NCBI GenBank assembly: GCA_965221555.1
Contig: OZ244895.1
Coordinates: forward strand, 1,302,001-1,366,000
Source of the DNA: JAJEAD01 sp965221555
Lineage (GTDB): Bacteria > Pseudomonadota > Gammaproteobacteria > HK1
Direction of reading: 5' to 3'
Length of the DNA stretch: 64,000 nucleotides
Position numbers and translations under genes: made by a program. The notes beneath the pieces are model-generated. The model was not told the origin of the DNA and did no database searches. It worked only from the letters and a program-made list of their open reading frames with translations. Below are positions 52,106-61,198 of this stretch, piece after piece; the first letter of the stretch is position 1; every line of letters starts with the position of its first letter.

Positions 52106-54604
52106 TCACCGGAGCGGGCGCTTCGCGATCGCGTCCCGCGAGGCCTCGGGCGCGCTTCCCGGGCGCAGGAGAGGGCGCCGCTCCCGACCCCGCTCGTAGC
52201 GCCGCGCCGCGGGTGTCTTCACCACTTCGCGCAGTGCCGATGCCGCAAGCGAGGCCCGGTAACGCTCCGCGGGCGCGCTCGCGTACAGGGTGGTGCGTTG
52301 CCTCGGACTCCGGCCGATGGACCTTGCCAGCGCCTCCATGCGTTCCGGCGCCATCTCTTCGCCGTGGGAGGCCCCGGCGGCGCGGGTGATGCTCTCGTTC
52401 ATGAGGGTACCGCCGAGATCGTTCGCGCCCGCCTCGAGGCAGGTGCGGGCCCCCTCCGGACCCATCTTGACCCAGGAGGTCTGGATGTTGGTGATGTGCG
52501 GGTCGAGCGCCAGGCGCGCCACCGCGTGCATGAGCACCGCTTCGCGGAAGGTCGGCCCTCGGCGCGCCCGGCCCCTGAGGTAGAGCGGGGCTTCCATGTG
52601 CACGAAGGCGAGCGGGACGAACTCGGTGAACCCCCCGGTACGCTCCTGCAGTGCGCGTACCCGCAGCAGATGCCGGGCCCAGCTCCGGGTGTCGTCGACG
52701 TGGCCGAACATGATCGTTGCGGTCGAGCGCAGACCGGCGCGGTGCGCCGCTTCCATGACTTCGAGCCACTGGCCGGTTCTGATCTTGTCCGGGCACAGTA
52801 CGGCGCGGACCTCGTCGTCGAGGATCTCCGCCGCGGTTCCGGGCAGGGAGCCGAGCCCCGCCCGCCGGAGGCGTCCGATATAGGTATCGAGATCGAGACC
52901 CAGCGTCGCCGCCCCCTGCCACACTTCCAGCGGCGAGAAGGCATGGACGTGGATGCCGGGCGCCGCCTGTTTCACGGTGCGGCAGATGTCGAGGTAGGTC
53001 TCACCCGTATATTCGGGATGGATGCCGCCCTGCATGCACACCTCGGTGGCGCCGCGCATCCAGGCCTCTTCGCTCCGTCTTGCGATCTCCTCGTGCGCGA
53101 GGTCGTAGGGGCGTCCCCGCAGGTTCTCGCTCAGCTTGCCCTTGGAGAACGCACAGAACCCGCACTTGAAGTAGCACACATTGGTGTAGTTGATGTTGCG
53201 GGTGACGACGTAGCTGACCTCGTCACCGTTTCGTCGCACACGCAGGGCGTCGGCGGCCTCGCACACCCGCGCGAAGTCGGGGCCGCGGGCCTCGAAGAGG
53301 CGCATGACCCTTGCCTCGTCCAGTGCCTCGCCGTCTGCGAGACGCGCCAGGATCTCCGCAACTCCGCTTTGCCGGGCCGGCATGTGATCGCGCCGTACCC
53401 ACCCGTTCGCGGGGCTGGCCGTATCGCCCGCGCTCCACGGTGTGTCGCGGACGAAGCCGGAGGCATCGATGCGGTCGAGCACCGGAGCATGAAACACGGG
53501 GTCGAGCCAGTGCGCCCGGTCCCGGCAGTATTCGGGATACACCGCGAGGCGCTCTACCAGTTCCCGGCCCGCGGCGTTGGTCTCGCGTTCGAGATCCGCG
53601 AGGTGCGGCCAGGGCGCCTCCGGGTTCACATGGTCGGGAGTGACCGGGGAGACCCCGCCCCAGTCGTTGATTCCGGCGTCGACGAGGGCGCTGAGGGCGC
53701 CGGGCCGCAGATTGGGCGGCGCCTGCACGCTCATGCTCGGTCCGAAGACCAGGCGCGCCATTGCGATGCTCCAGCAGTGCTCGTCGAGGGACGGCTCGGA
53801 TGCCCCGGCCATCAGCGTGCCCGGCTTGGCCCGGAAATTCTGGACGATGATCTCCTGGATGTGGCCGTATCGCTCGTGTACCGCGCGGATCGCGAGCAGC
53901 GCCTCGACGCGCTCACGCCTCGTTTCGCCGATGCCGATGAGGATGCCGGTCGTGAAGGGCACCGCCGCCTCTCCCGCCGCGCGCAGCGTTTTCATGCGCC
54001 GCTGCCCTTCCTTGTCGGGCGAGCCGTAGTGCGGGCCACCCTTGCGGCAGAGTCGTTCCGAAAGGGACTCCACCATGATCCCGGACGAGACCGATACGCG
54101 GCGGAAACGCTCGAGAGCGTCCACGCTCATCAGCCCGGGGTTCAGGTGGGGCAGGAGGCCGGTGCGTTCGAACACCAGCCGGGCCATCGCTTCCAGGTAG
54201 GAAAGGGTGGAGTCGTAGCCGAGCCGGGCGAGTGCGTCGCGGGCGGCGCGGTAACGGTCCTCGGGGCGGTCGCCGAGGGTGAAGAGGGCCTCCTGACATC
54301 CGGCCGCGGCTCCCGCCTGCGCGATCTGAAGCACTTGCTCCGGAAGGAGATAGGGTGCGTCGAGCCGACGCGGGGTCTGCGCGAAGGTGCAGTAGTGACA
54401 CACATCGCGGCACAGCCGGGTGAGGGGGATGAACACCTTGCGGGAATAGCTCACCCGGCCGGGATGGGCGAGATCCCGCGTGGTGCGCGCCGCGCCGCTC
54501 AGAGTCTCGAGCGGGACTTGTTCCGCGAGGGTCAGGAGCCAGTCGTCCGAGAGCCGCTCTCCCTCGGCTGCGCGCGCGAGCGCGCGCTCGGTGCTGTCTC
54601 GCAT
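52106..54604 (-). CDS. fbiC: FO synthase, fused CofG-CofH
   Basis: An 832-residue bifunctional radical-SAM protein. The N-terminal half is CofG-like, with Cys65, Cys69 and Cys72 in CRDVCHYC; the C-terminal half is CofH-like, with Cys477, Cys481 and Cys484 in CYFKCGFC followed by AFSKGK. CofH joins tyrosine to the flavin precursor and CofG closes the deazaflavin ring to make FO. I chose the ATG giving MRDSTERALARAAEG, the normal FbiC start, though the frame is open for another 120 residues; that part runs into the divergent pgl gene. First gene of the fbiC-cofE-cofD operon. The 121 bases upstream separate it from pgl. Confidence 0.94.
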   Translation of the reverse strand: MRDSTERALARAAEGERLSDDWLLTLAEQVPLETLSGAARTTRDLAHPGRVSYSRKVFIPLTRLCRDVCHYCTFAQTPRRLDAPYLLPEQVLQIAQAGAAAGCQEALFTLGDRPEDRYRAARDALARLGYDSTLSYLEAMARLVFERTGLLPHLNPGLMSVDALERFRRVSVSSGIMVESLSERLCRKGGPHYGSPDKEGQRRMKTLRAAGEAAVPFTTGILIGIGETRRERVEALLAIRAVHERYGHIQEIIVQNFRAKPGTLMAGASEPSLDEHCWSIAMARLVFGPSMSVQAPPNLRPGALSALVDAGINDWGGVSPVTPDHVNPEAPWPHLADLERETNAAGRELVERLAVYPEYCRDRAHWLDPVFHAPVLDRIDASGFVRDTPWSAGDTASPANGWVRRDHMPARQSGVAEILARLADGEALDEARVMRLFEARGPDFARVCEAADALRVRRNGDEVSYVVTRNINYTNVCYFKCGFCAFSKGKLSENLRGRPYDLAHEEIARRSEEAWMRGATEVCMQGGIHPEYTGETYLDICRTVKQAAPGIHVHAFSPLEVWQGAATLGLDLDTYIGRLRRAGLGSLPGTAAEILDDEVRAVLCPDKIRTGQWLEVMEAAHRAGLRSTATIMFGHVDDTRSWARHLLRVRALQERTGGFTEFVPLAFVHMEAPLYLRGRARRGPTFREAVLMHAVARLALDPHITNIQTSWVKMGPEGARTCLEAGANDLGGTLMNESITRAAGASHGEEMAPERMEALARSIGRSPRQRTTLYASAPAERYRASLAASALREVVKTPAARRYERGRERRPLLRPGSAPEASRDAIAKRPLR

Positions 54605-54725
54605 TTTCGACTTCTTCCCCGGCCCAAAAAGCTCTCGGGCTGCGGCAGAATAGGCTCTCCCGCCCGAGTGGGAGAGCACTATATCCGCCCGGACAGGAAT
54701 TTCGTAGCGCGCGGGAGGGAGGCCC

Positions 54726-55418
54726 TTGGACATCAGAATCCTGGACGACGCGCCCGCGGTGGCGCGAGCGGCGGCGTGCTTCCTGGTCGAGGCGGGAGGC
54801 CGGGCGATCGCCGCCCGGGGACGCTTCTCGCTTGCCCTGAGCGGGGGTTCCACGCCCTGGCGGATGCTCCGACACCTCGAGCCGGAAGACCTTCCCTGGG
54901 AACGGGTCGACATCTTCCAGGTCGACGAACGGGTCGCGCCCGCGGGAAGCGATGAGCGCAATCTCACTCATCTGGAGTCGAGCCTCGTCGACCGAGTGCC
55001 CATTCCTCCGACGCGGGTAAACGCGATGCCGGTGGAAGCGGAAGACCTCGAGCGTGCGGCGAGCGATTATGCGGCGCGACTCGCCGCGCGCACCGGCGAG
55101 CCCGCGACCCTCGACGTGGTGCATCTCGGGGTGGGCGACGACGGCCATACCGCCTCGCTGGTGCCGGGCGATCCGGTGCTCGACGTCACCGGAGCCGACG
55201 TCGCGCTTGCCGTCGCGCCCTACCAGGGGCGGCGACGCATGACGCTCACCCTTCCGGCGCTCAATCGGGCGCGCACCGTGCTGTGGCTGCTCACCGGCGC
55301 GGGCAAGGCGCGGATGCTGCGCCGACTGCGCGATGGCGATGCGGGCATTCCGGCGGGCCGGGTGGCGCGTCGCCACGCGGTGGTGTTCACCGACCGCGAC
55401 GCCGCCGCGCTGCTGTAG
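54726..55418 (+). CDS. pgl: 6-phosphogluconolactonase
   Basis: A 230-residue DevB/Pgl-type lactonase: SLALSGGSTPWRMLRHL, VDIFQVDERVAPAGSDERN and HLGVGDDGHTASLVPGDP are the family motifs, including the His of the active site. It hydrolyses 6-phosphogluconolactone in the pentose phosphate pathway. A TTG start follows a strong GGGAGGGAGG ribosome site. It diverges from fbiC. That suggests a link with an F420-dependent glucose-6-phosphate dehydrogenase, whose product it would use; no such gene is in the window. Confidence 0.9.
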   Translation: MDIRILDDAPAVARAAACFLVEAGGRAIAARGRFSLALSGGSTPWRMLRHLEPEDLPWERVDIFQVDERVAPAGSDERNLTHLESSLVDRVPIPPTRVNAMPVEAEDLERAASDYAARLAARTGEPATLDVVHLGVGDDGHTASLVPGDPVLDVTGADVALAVAPYQGRRRMTLTLPALNRARTVLWLLTGAGKARMLRRLRDGDAGIPAGRVARRHAVVFTDRDAAALL

Positions 55419-55477
55419 GCGAGCCAGGTCGCGGATGGATCACGAATCGCCGGGCGGTGGGCATGTCCATGGGCTGA

Positions 55478-55658
55478 ACCCGAAGATTTCACCGATTTCT
55501 CAACTCGCGGACGCCAATATGCTCGCTGTTGCGAGCCTCCCTCCCTCAAGCCGCTTCGCCTGTTTCCGGCTCGCCGTTGCGCGTCTTTCAGTCCGTGCTT
55601 CCTGCTATCACGGCATCGTGGCGCCCGAAGCGGCCGAAAATCGGTGAAATCTTCGGGT
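55478..55658 (+). repeat. foldback intergenic repeat, copy 5
   Basis: A 181-base element between pgl and the Ldh2 gene. The ends pair (ACCCGAAGATTTCACCGATTT and AAATCGGTGAAATCTTCGGGT, 21 bases each). The interior holds GCGGACGCCAATATGCTCGC and TTTCAGTCCGTGCTTCC. The outer eight or so bases differ from copy 1, yet pair with each other perfectly. Confidence 0.85.
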
Positions 55659-55681
55659 CAAGGGATCGGAGGGTATGAGAC

Positions 55682-56704
55682 ATGAGTGACGAAACGAGAC
55701 TCAGCCTGGAGGAGGTGCACCGGCTCGCGAGCGATGCGTTGCTCGCTTGCGGAGTGTCCCCGGACCAGGCGCGCGCCATCGCCGACAACATCCAGCGGGC
55801 GGAACGCGACGGCGCCAAGTCGCACGGCCTCTTCCGCATTCCCTTCTATGTGCGCACGCTCGATACGGGAAGGGTGATGCTGGACGCGGTGCCGGTGGTA
55901 CGGGATATCGCCCCCGCGGTGGTTCAGGTGGATTCGTGCGCCGGATTCGCTCCCCTGGCCCTGGAAGTCGGCGCCGAACCCCTGATCGAGAAAGCGAAGA
56001 CGCACGGAATCGCCGCGCTCGCGACCTTGAACACTTTTCATATCGGGGCCCTCTGGCCCGAGGTGGAGCGGATTGCCGAGCGCGGTCTGGTCGCCTTCGC
56101 GTTCACGAGCTCCATCTGCTTCGTGGCCCCGGCCGGCGGCGTCAGACCTCTCTACGGCACCAATCCCATGGCCTTCGCGTGGCCCAGGGAAGGCCAGCCT
56201 CCGCTCGTGTTCGACCAGTCCTCGAGCGTGAGCGCGCGCGGGGAGATCATGATCCGCAAGCGCGACGGAGAAGCGTTGCCCGAGGGCTGGGCAATCGACG
56301 CGCAGGGCCAGCCCACCACCGATCCCGACGCCGCGCTCGCCGGCGCCCAGCTTCCCTTCGGGGGCTACAAGGGAGCCGCGATCGCCATGATGGTGGAGCT
56401 GCTTGCGGGCGCGCTCATTGGCGATGTCTTCGGCTTCGAGGAGTACGCGCGCAATCCCGACGACAGTGTCGGCGGACTCGGAGGGCACTTCATGATCGCG
56501 ATCGACCCGGTGCGCTGCGTCACCCACGACGATCGCGGCGCTCAGCTCGCCCACGCGGAGAAGCTCTTTGCACGAATACTGAAGGAGGAGGGTACCCGGC
56601 TGCCCTCGCAGCGCCGCTACGTCGCCCGATCCCGCACACCCGCGCAAGGCGTGACGATCCCCAATTCTCTGCACGAAACACTGCTCAAGTACGCGAGGCG
56701 CTGA
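55682..56704 (+). CDS. Ldh2-family NAD(P)-dependent dehydrogenase
   Basis: A 340-residue malate/L-lactate dehydrogenase (Ldh_2) family enzyme: AERDGAKSHGLFRIP, LNTFHIGALWPEVERIAE with the active-site His, VAPAGGVRPLYGTNPMAFAWP for cofactor binding and LPFGGYKGAAIAMMVELL. Family members include ureidoglycolate dehydrogenase (AllD), malate, sulfolactate and piperideine-2-carboxylate reductases. With allantoin genes 5 kb away AllD is tempting, but that would require ureidoglycolate; the substrate remains open. Monocistronic, ATG with GGAGGG upstream. Confidence 0.88.
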   Translation: MSDETRLSLEEVHRLASDALLACGVSPDQARAIADNIQRAERDGAKSHGLFRIPFYVRTLDTGRVMLDAVPVVRDIAPAVVQVDSCAGFAPLALEVGAEPLIEKAKTHGIAALATLNTFHIGALWPEVERIAERGLVAFAFTSSICFVAPAGGVRPLYGTNPMAFAWPREGQPPLVFDQSSSVSARGEIMIRKRDGEALPEGWAIDAQGQPTTDPDAALAGAQLPFGGYKGAAIAMMVELLAGALIGDVFGFEEYARNPDDSVGGLGGHFMIAIDPVRCVTHDDRGAQLAHAEKLFARILKEEGTRLPSQRRYVARSRTPAQGVTIPNSLHETLLKYARR

Positions 56705-56819
56705 CCGCGGTGTTTCGCGCCTGCCGGGGCGGAGCGCGATTGCGCTTCGCAACGGCGTGGCCGCCCGTATCTTGAGCATGTCCGCGCATGCGCGGACATG
56801 GGGATGACGAAGCTGCGAA

Positions 56820-57416
56820 TCAGAGGAGCTTTATCAGGGCGACGATCAGGCCGCCCTGCGCGATCAGCGCCCCGAACATCCATTTCAAGAGCTCGGTCTT
56901 CATCGCCTCGACACTGGCTTCGAGCCTTGCAATATCGGCTTTGGTCTCCTGCCGCGAGGTCTCGGTGCTCGCTTCGACCCTTGCAATATCGGCTTTGGTC
57001 TCTTGGCGCAGGGTTTCGACGCCGGCTTCGACCCTTGCAATGTCGGCTTTGGTCTCTTGGCGCAGGGTTTCGACACTGGCTTCGAGCCTTGCAATATCGG
57101 CTTTTGTCTCTTGGCGCAGGGTTTCGACAATGGCTTCGAGCCTTGCAATATCGGCTTTGGTCTCTTGGCGCAGGGTTTCGACGCTGGCTTCGACCCTTGC
57201 AATATCGGCTTTGGTCTCTTGGCGCAGGGTTTCGACGCTGGCTTCGACCCTTGCGATATCGACCTTGAGTTCGGCGATGTCGGTCTTGGTCGCCAAGTTG
57301 GCGTTGAGGAGGGCGACATGCTCCTCGGCCAAGGTCTCGGCCTGCCTCTCGGTGAAGCCGCTTTCCGTCAGCCGCTTGACGAAGCGGTGGGTGTCGAACG
57401 CGATGGCCTCGTTCAT
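56820..57416 (-). CDS. coiled-coil protein with 18-residue repeats (DUF1640-like)
   Basis: A 198-residue protein. The N-terminus (MNEAIAFDTHRFVKRLTESGFTERQAETLAEEH) and the C-terminal single membrane helix (WMFGALIAQGGLIVALIKLL) resemble the CCDC90/DUF1640 family. Between them are about seven tandem copies of an 18-residue unit, VEASVETLRQETKADIAR with small changes, forming a long coiled coil. The DNA repeats are 54 bases and nearly identical, so copy number could vary between strains. Function is unknown; such proteins are membrane-attached coiled coils. Confidence 0.85.
   Translation of the reverse strand: MNEAIAFDTHRFVKRLTESGFTERQAETLAEEHVALLNANLATKTDIAELKVDIARVEASVETLRQETKADIARVEASVETLRQETKADIARLEAIVETLRQETKADIARLEASVETLRQETKADIARVEAGVETLRQETKADIARVEASTETSRQETKADIARLEASVEAMKTELLKWMFGALIAQGGLIVALIKLL
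56905..57265. repeat. 54-base tandem repeat array in coding sequence
   Basis: Six to seven copies of a 54-base unit containing GGTCTCTTGGCGCAGGGTTT on the plus strand, each keeping the frame of the coiled-coil gene. Several units differ by only one or two bases, which points to recent unequal exchange. It is not a CRISPR array: there are no unique spacers. Confidence 0.85.
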
Positions 57417-57628
57417 GGCTCGATTATAGGACCCCTCAGGTACGGGACAAGGAACGGCGGGCCGGCGGCGGGGCGACCACCACAATCGGCACCACCCGAC
57501 GATCGCCGCGCGCGGCTCTTCGTTCTGCTCTCGTTGCACTGCGCGAGGAGACCGGTGGCTCGGCAACCGCTGTGGACCGGTGTTCGCGAACTCGGCACTC
57601 GACACGTTTCGGCGCCGTTGTTGTCTCC

Positions 57629-58504
57629 CTACTCCGGCATCGGTCCCGCGAGGAGAGCCGGGTCGAGGCGTCGGCTGAAGAGATTGATGCGCCAGTCGAG
57701 ATGGGCCCCGGTGGAGCGCCCGGTCGATCCGACTTCGGCGATCGCTTGCCCCTGGGTCACGCGCTCGCCCCTTGCGACCAGGATGCGCGACAAGTGCAGG
57801 AATGCCGAGGAAAGGCCGTGGCCGTGGTCGATGATGAGGGTGCCGCCGGAGTAGAACATGTCCGGGTGCGCGAGCGTCACCACGCCGCCGGCGGGCGCGC
57901 GCACCTCCGTGCCCGTGGGCGCCGCGATGTCGATGCCGTAGTGCGGTCGCCGCGCTTCTCCGTTCAGGATGCGCTGCGAGCCGTAGACACCGGTGATCCG
58001 GCCCTTGATCGGCCACTCGAAGCCATCGAGGAAGTCCGTGCGGGCATCGTCGGTGCGGCGTGCCTCCTTCACCAGAGCGATGTCCGCCGCAATGCGCGCG
58101 AGGTCTTCTTCGCTGCGCGGCATCACCTTGCGCTCGGGCAACCCGTCGATGCGCTGAATACGGTACTGGCGCGGCTTCACTGTGAGGGTTTTTCGTTCGC
58201 GCCGGCCATCCGGCCAGGTCACGGAGAGCGTCGCTTCCGGTGGCGCGTCCCGCCCGAATCCGACGAGGAACCACCCGTCTTCCGAGACCCGTACCGGGGC
58301 GCCTTCGAATTCCACGACGGCGCCGGGCGCCACGCGCCCCCGGAGCACGGCGCCCTGGGTGCGCGGACCGTCCAGGCGCAGACCGGTCTCCGTGGCGCGC
58401 AGCGGACCGGGAGCCGGCACCGAGCAAAGCGCCAGCGCGCACAGAGCGGCCCAGATGATCGCCGGCAGCCCCCCTCTCGCGCCCGCCGGCGCGCGTGCCG
58501 TCAC
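57629..58504 (-). CDS. M23 peptidase-family protein (LytM-like)
   Basis: A 291-residue exported protein. The likely GTG start gives VTARAPAGARGG, followed by a signal peptide ending near PGPLRA. A middle region with two beta-rich segments precedes the M23 domain: HYGIDIAAPTGTEVRAPAGGVV, then HLSRILVARGERV and STGRSTGAHLDW. These hold the zinc-ligand pattern of lysostaphin-type endopeptidases (HxxxD and HxH-like end). Such proteins cut peptidoglycan cross-links or activate amidases. Monocistronic; 211 bases lie between it and the coiled-coil gene. Confidence 0.85.
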   Translation of the reverse strand: MTARAPAGARGGLPAIIWAALCALALCSVPAPGPLRATETGLRLDGPRTQGAVLRGRVAPGAVVEFEGAPVRVSEDGWFLVGFGRDAPPEATLSVTWPDGRRERKTLTVKPRQYRIQRIDGLPERKVMPRSEEDLARIAADIALVKEARRTDDARTDFLDGFEWPIKGRITGVYGSQRILNGEARRPHYGIDIAAPTGTEVRAPAGGVVTLAHPDMFYSGGTLIIDHGHGLSSAFLHLSRILVARGERVTQGQAIAEVGSTGRSTGAHLDWRINLFSRRLDPALLAGPMPE

Positions 58505-58780
58505 GCATCGCCTCGCCTCGCCCGCGCGCCGCCGCTCGGAGTCCGGCTTGGCCGATGCGGGCTTGTCGCGGATCGCGCCGCAGGCCACCGCGTCGAGCGT
58601 GAACTCGCGCGCCGCGCTCAGACGATTTGTCCAGTCGGCGTGGATGCCTGACCTCGCCACCTGACGATGAACCCGCTCGGAGTCATGTCGACGATTCCCT
58701 GGGTGAGCGGCGAATGATGCCGAGTCTCCAACTCCCGGCACAAGGCCGGATGGTCCAGGGGCGCCGCGAGGCGGATACTG

Positions 58781-59758
58781 TCAAACGATACCGTTTTGCA
58801 GCTCCTCTCCCCGCCACAGACGCTCAAGGTTCTCGAGCAGAATGTCGATGACGTTGTCTTCGTAGCGGCGAGTCTCGCCCGCGGTATGCGGGGTGAGGAC
58901 CACGTTCTCGATCTCCCACAGGGGCGATTCGGGCGCGAGGGGCTCGTCCGCCGTGACGTCGATCCCTGCCCCCGCGATCTCCCCGGTGTACAGGGCTTCG
59001 ACGAGAGCCGCCTCGTCGACGCATCCACCGCGCGCGACGTTGATGAGATAGGCGCTTCGCTTCATCGCCTTCAGGCTTCGGGGTGCGATCAGTCCGCGAG
59101 TGGCCTCGTTCAAGGGGCAGGTAAGCGCCACGAAATCGACCTCCGGGAGCAGTTCGAGGAAGGCTCCGGGGGGGTGTACCGCGTCGATGCCGCTCGGACG
59201 AGTCTTGAGGTCGCGCTTGATGCCGATGACCCGCATCCCGAAGGCGCGGGCGAGCGCCGCCAGCCGCGCGCCGATGCCGCCGAGACCGTAGATGAGCAGG
59301 CACTTGCCCGCGAGCTCGTCCTCACGAGCGTCGAGCTGCGAGATCATGCCGCGCCAGTGCTTCGCGCGCTGGTGGTCGCGCCCGGTGTGGATCTGTCTGA
59401 CGAGTGCGAGCATGAGCGCCATCGCGTGCTCGGCCACTGCGTTCGTGTTGACCCCCCGCCCGTTCGCCATCCGTACCCCCGCCGCGCCGATGCGCCCGAG
59501 ATCGAAGCGCTCGTACCCTGCCGCGCAGACCTGGATGAAGCGAAGGCGCGTCGCGTGGTCGAGCATCGCGTCGTCCCAGAAGCCGGAAAGCACCAGGACG
59601 TCCGCTTCCCCGCATCGCCGGAGAGTGTCTTCCACGTTCCAGGTCTGCCAGTGGCGGATGCCGGTCTCTCGCCCGGCGAAGCGTTCGGCGAGGCGGTACG
59701 CCACATGCGCGAAGTGCACGGTGAGCCGATCGCGCGGCGGAAGAGATCTATTCGTCAT
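58781..59758 (-). CDS. D-2-hydroxyacid dehydrogenase
   Basis: A 325-residue NAD(P)-dependent 2-hydroxyacid dehydrogenase. Rossmann motif LLIYGLGGIGARLAALARAFG, Arg in NVARGGCVDE, Glu in TADEPLAPESPLW and catalytic His in TPHTAGE are visible. It interconverts 2-oxoacids and D-2-hydroxyacids such as glyoxylate/glycolate or hydroxypyruvate. Its start overlaps the cofC stop by eleven bases, so it is co-translated with an F420 gene; a role in making the phospho-hydroxyacid side chain is conceivable but unproven. The start is the ATG giving MTNRSLPPRDRL. Confidence 0.9.
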   Translation of the reverse strand: MTNRSLPPRDRLTVHFAHVAYRLAERFAGRETGIRHWQTWNVEDTLRRCGEADVLVLSGFWDDAMLDHATRLRFIQVCAAGYERFDLGRIGAAGVRMANGRGVNTNAVAEHAMALMLALVRQIHTGRDHQRAKHWRGMISQLDAREDELAGKCLLIYGLGGIGARLAALARAFGMRVIGIKRDLKTRPSGIDAVHPPGAFLELLPEVDFVALTCPLNEATRGLIAPRSLKAMKRSAYLINVARGGCVDEAALVEALYTGEIAGAGIDVTADEPLAPESPLWEIENVVLTPHTAGETRRYEDNVIDILLENLERLWRGEELQNGIV

Positions 59759-60539
59759 GAATTGCGGGCGCGGGGAGCCTGAGGCGCGGGAGGATGCCGG
59801 ATTCCTCGAGGTAGCGATAGGTGCGGGTGGGCGAGGGCTCCGCGGCGAAAGCGCGCAGATCGGCGGGGGTATCGATATCGAGGGCGAGGCGCGCATGGCG
59901 CACCACGCCGGGTTCGATCCCGAGGGCGCGGGCCCGGGCGAGATGGGGGCGAAAGCTGTTCTCTCCGAAGCGGAAGGGCAGCACCTGGGGCGGCGAGCAG
60001 GCCACCGCATTCGAGCCGAGATCGTCCCGGGCCGGCGCGATGGTGATAGACGGAGCGGGCGGATGCGCGGCGACGAGCGTGTCGATGTCCTCGGAACGCA
60101 CCAGGGGAATGTCCGCGGGTACCGCTATCATCCCTGTCGCCCCGCGGGCGCACAGGGTCCTTGCTCCCAGGGTGACGGCGCTCGTCTGGCCGAGGTTCCG
60201 GGCCTCGCAAAGCGTGCTCGCGCCGTAGCGCTCCGCCAGTGCGCGGGCGCCATGGTGGCGGGTGACCACCAGAACCCCGGTGATCGACGTCGCGCCGACC
60301 AGCGCCTCGAGCACGTCCTCAAGCATGGCGGCGAAGAGCTGCCGACGCGCATTCGCGTCGAGCAGGGGGGAGAGGCGCTGCTTGGCGTTCTCCAGGTCCT
60401 TGACCGGCAGCAGGGCATGGATGGGATGGGAAGGGCTCGCGCTTGCCGCGAGGCTCCGTACGTCGCGAGCGGCCGCGGCCAAGCCCGACTCCGGCTCGAC
60501 CGTCGTCCCCGCCACCAGCTGGTCTTGCGTGCTCACCAC
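59748..60539 (-). CDS. cofC: 2-phospho-L-lactate/PEP guanylyltransferase (F420)
   Basis: A 263-residue CofC/FbiD enzyme. After an Ala/Ser-rich lead of about 40 residues comes the family N-terminus HALLPVKDLENAKQRLSPLL, then GMIAVPADIPLVRSEDID and ARDDLGSNAVACSPP, LALDIDTPADLRAF. It activates phospholactate or PEP with GTP for CofD. It lies 9 kb from fbiC-cofE-cofD, in an operon with an F420-type oxidoreductase upstream (6-base gap) and the hydroxyacid dehydrogenase downstream. Starts with two consecutive GTG codons, either of which might be used. Confidence 0.92.
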   Translation of the reverse strand: MVSTQDQLVAGTTVEPESGLAAAARDVRSLAASASPSHPIHALLPVKDLENAKQRLSPLLDANARRQLFAAMLEDVLEALVGATSITGVLVVTRHHGARALAERYGASTLCEARNLGQTSAVTLGARTLCARGATGMIAVPADIPLVRSEDIDTLVAAHPPAPSITIAPARDDLGSNAVACSPPQVLPFRFGENSFRPHLARARALGIEPGVVRHARLALDIDTPADLRAFAAEPSPTRTYRYLEESGILPRLRLPAPAIHDE

Positions 60540-60545
60540 GCGGGT

Positions 60546-61013
60546 TCAGGGAGCCGCGCGAGGCTCACGGGAAGCCTTGAGTTCGCCCCAGCTCGCGACT
60601 CGCGCAATCCGGATGGCGATCACCGGCAGGGCGGCGAGGGACATCTCCCGATACTGCGGATAGCGTGTACGCAGGAGCGCTTGCGCCCGGTCGTGCTCTT
60701 CCCCTTCGTAGAGGATGTCGGCTCGTCCGCGCAGCATGACCCAGCCCAGGCGTTGCCAGTCTTCTTCGTAGTGATCGGCCACCAGCGCCACGGCGGGGTT
60801 CTCGACCAGGTTGCGGAGTCGCTTGAGCGGCCGTCCCGGCGTGAGCTTGGGCTTCTCGTCGATGGTGATGTAGACCGTTTCTCCGGCCAGCGCAAAGCAC
60901 ACGGGCACCACATGGGGCACGCCGCGGGCATCAGCGCTCGCGAGGCGCGCGACCCGCTCGCCGAGGAGAAAGGCGCGCTCGCGCTCCGCCAGCATGAAAC
61001 GGGAGTTGCTCAC
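60546..61013 (-). CDS. F420-dependent PPOX-class oxidoreductase-like protein
   Basis: A 155-residue split-beta-barrel protein like the Rv0121/TIGR03668 group. It begins MSNSRFMLAERERAFLLGERVARLASADARGVPHVVPVCFAL, then PLKRLRNLVENPAVALVADHYEEDW and LRGRADIL. Such proteins bind F420 (or FMN) and reduce unsaturated substrates. It is the first gene of the cofC operon, giving a direct link to F420. Confidence 0.85.
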   Translation of the reverse strand: MSNSRFMLAERERAFLLGERVARLASADARGVPHVVPVCFALAGETVYITIDEKPKLTPGRPLKRLRNLVENPAVALVADHYEEDWQRLGWVMLRGRADILYEGEEHDRAQALLRTRYPQYREMSLAALPVIAIRIARVASWGELKASREPRAAP

Positions 61014-61198
61014 GATGGGCCAAGGATACGAAAGAGATTCCGGTGCGGGGAGATTGCGTGGTGCCCGGGGGCAAAGACACGAAGGTAATGGGGCGCTTCC
61101 AGGGTGGTGGGACGATTTGAACGTTCGCGCGGCAGCGGCATAATGCGCCAGGCACGCTTCTCGTCCGAAGAGCGCAAACGAGAGGGAGCACCGGACGC

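Noticed and set aside
55478..55658. Small coding frames inside the foldback repeats
   Set aside because: Similar short peptides recur in several copies only because the repeats recur; none has a ribosome site or conserved length.
56905..57265. CRISPR array
   Set aside because: Contiguous 54-base repeats without spacers, in frame within a protein gene.
58618..58780. Short minus-strand gene after the hydroxyacid dehydrogenase
   Set aside because: The open stretch (LETRHHSPLTQGIVDMTPSG) looks protein-like, but it has no independent start with a ribosome site and no known match.
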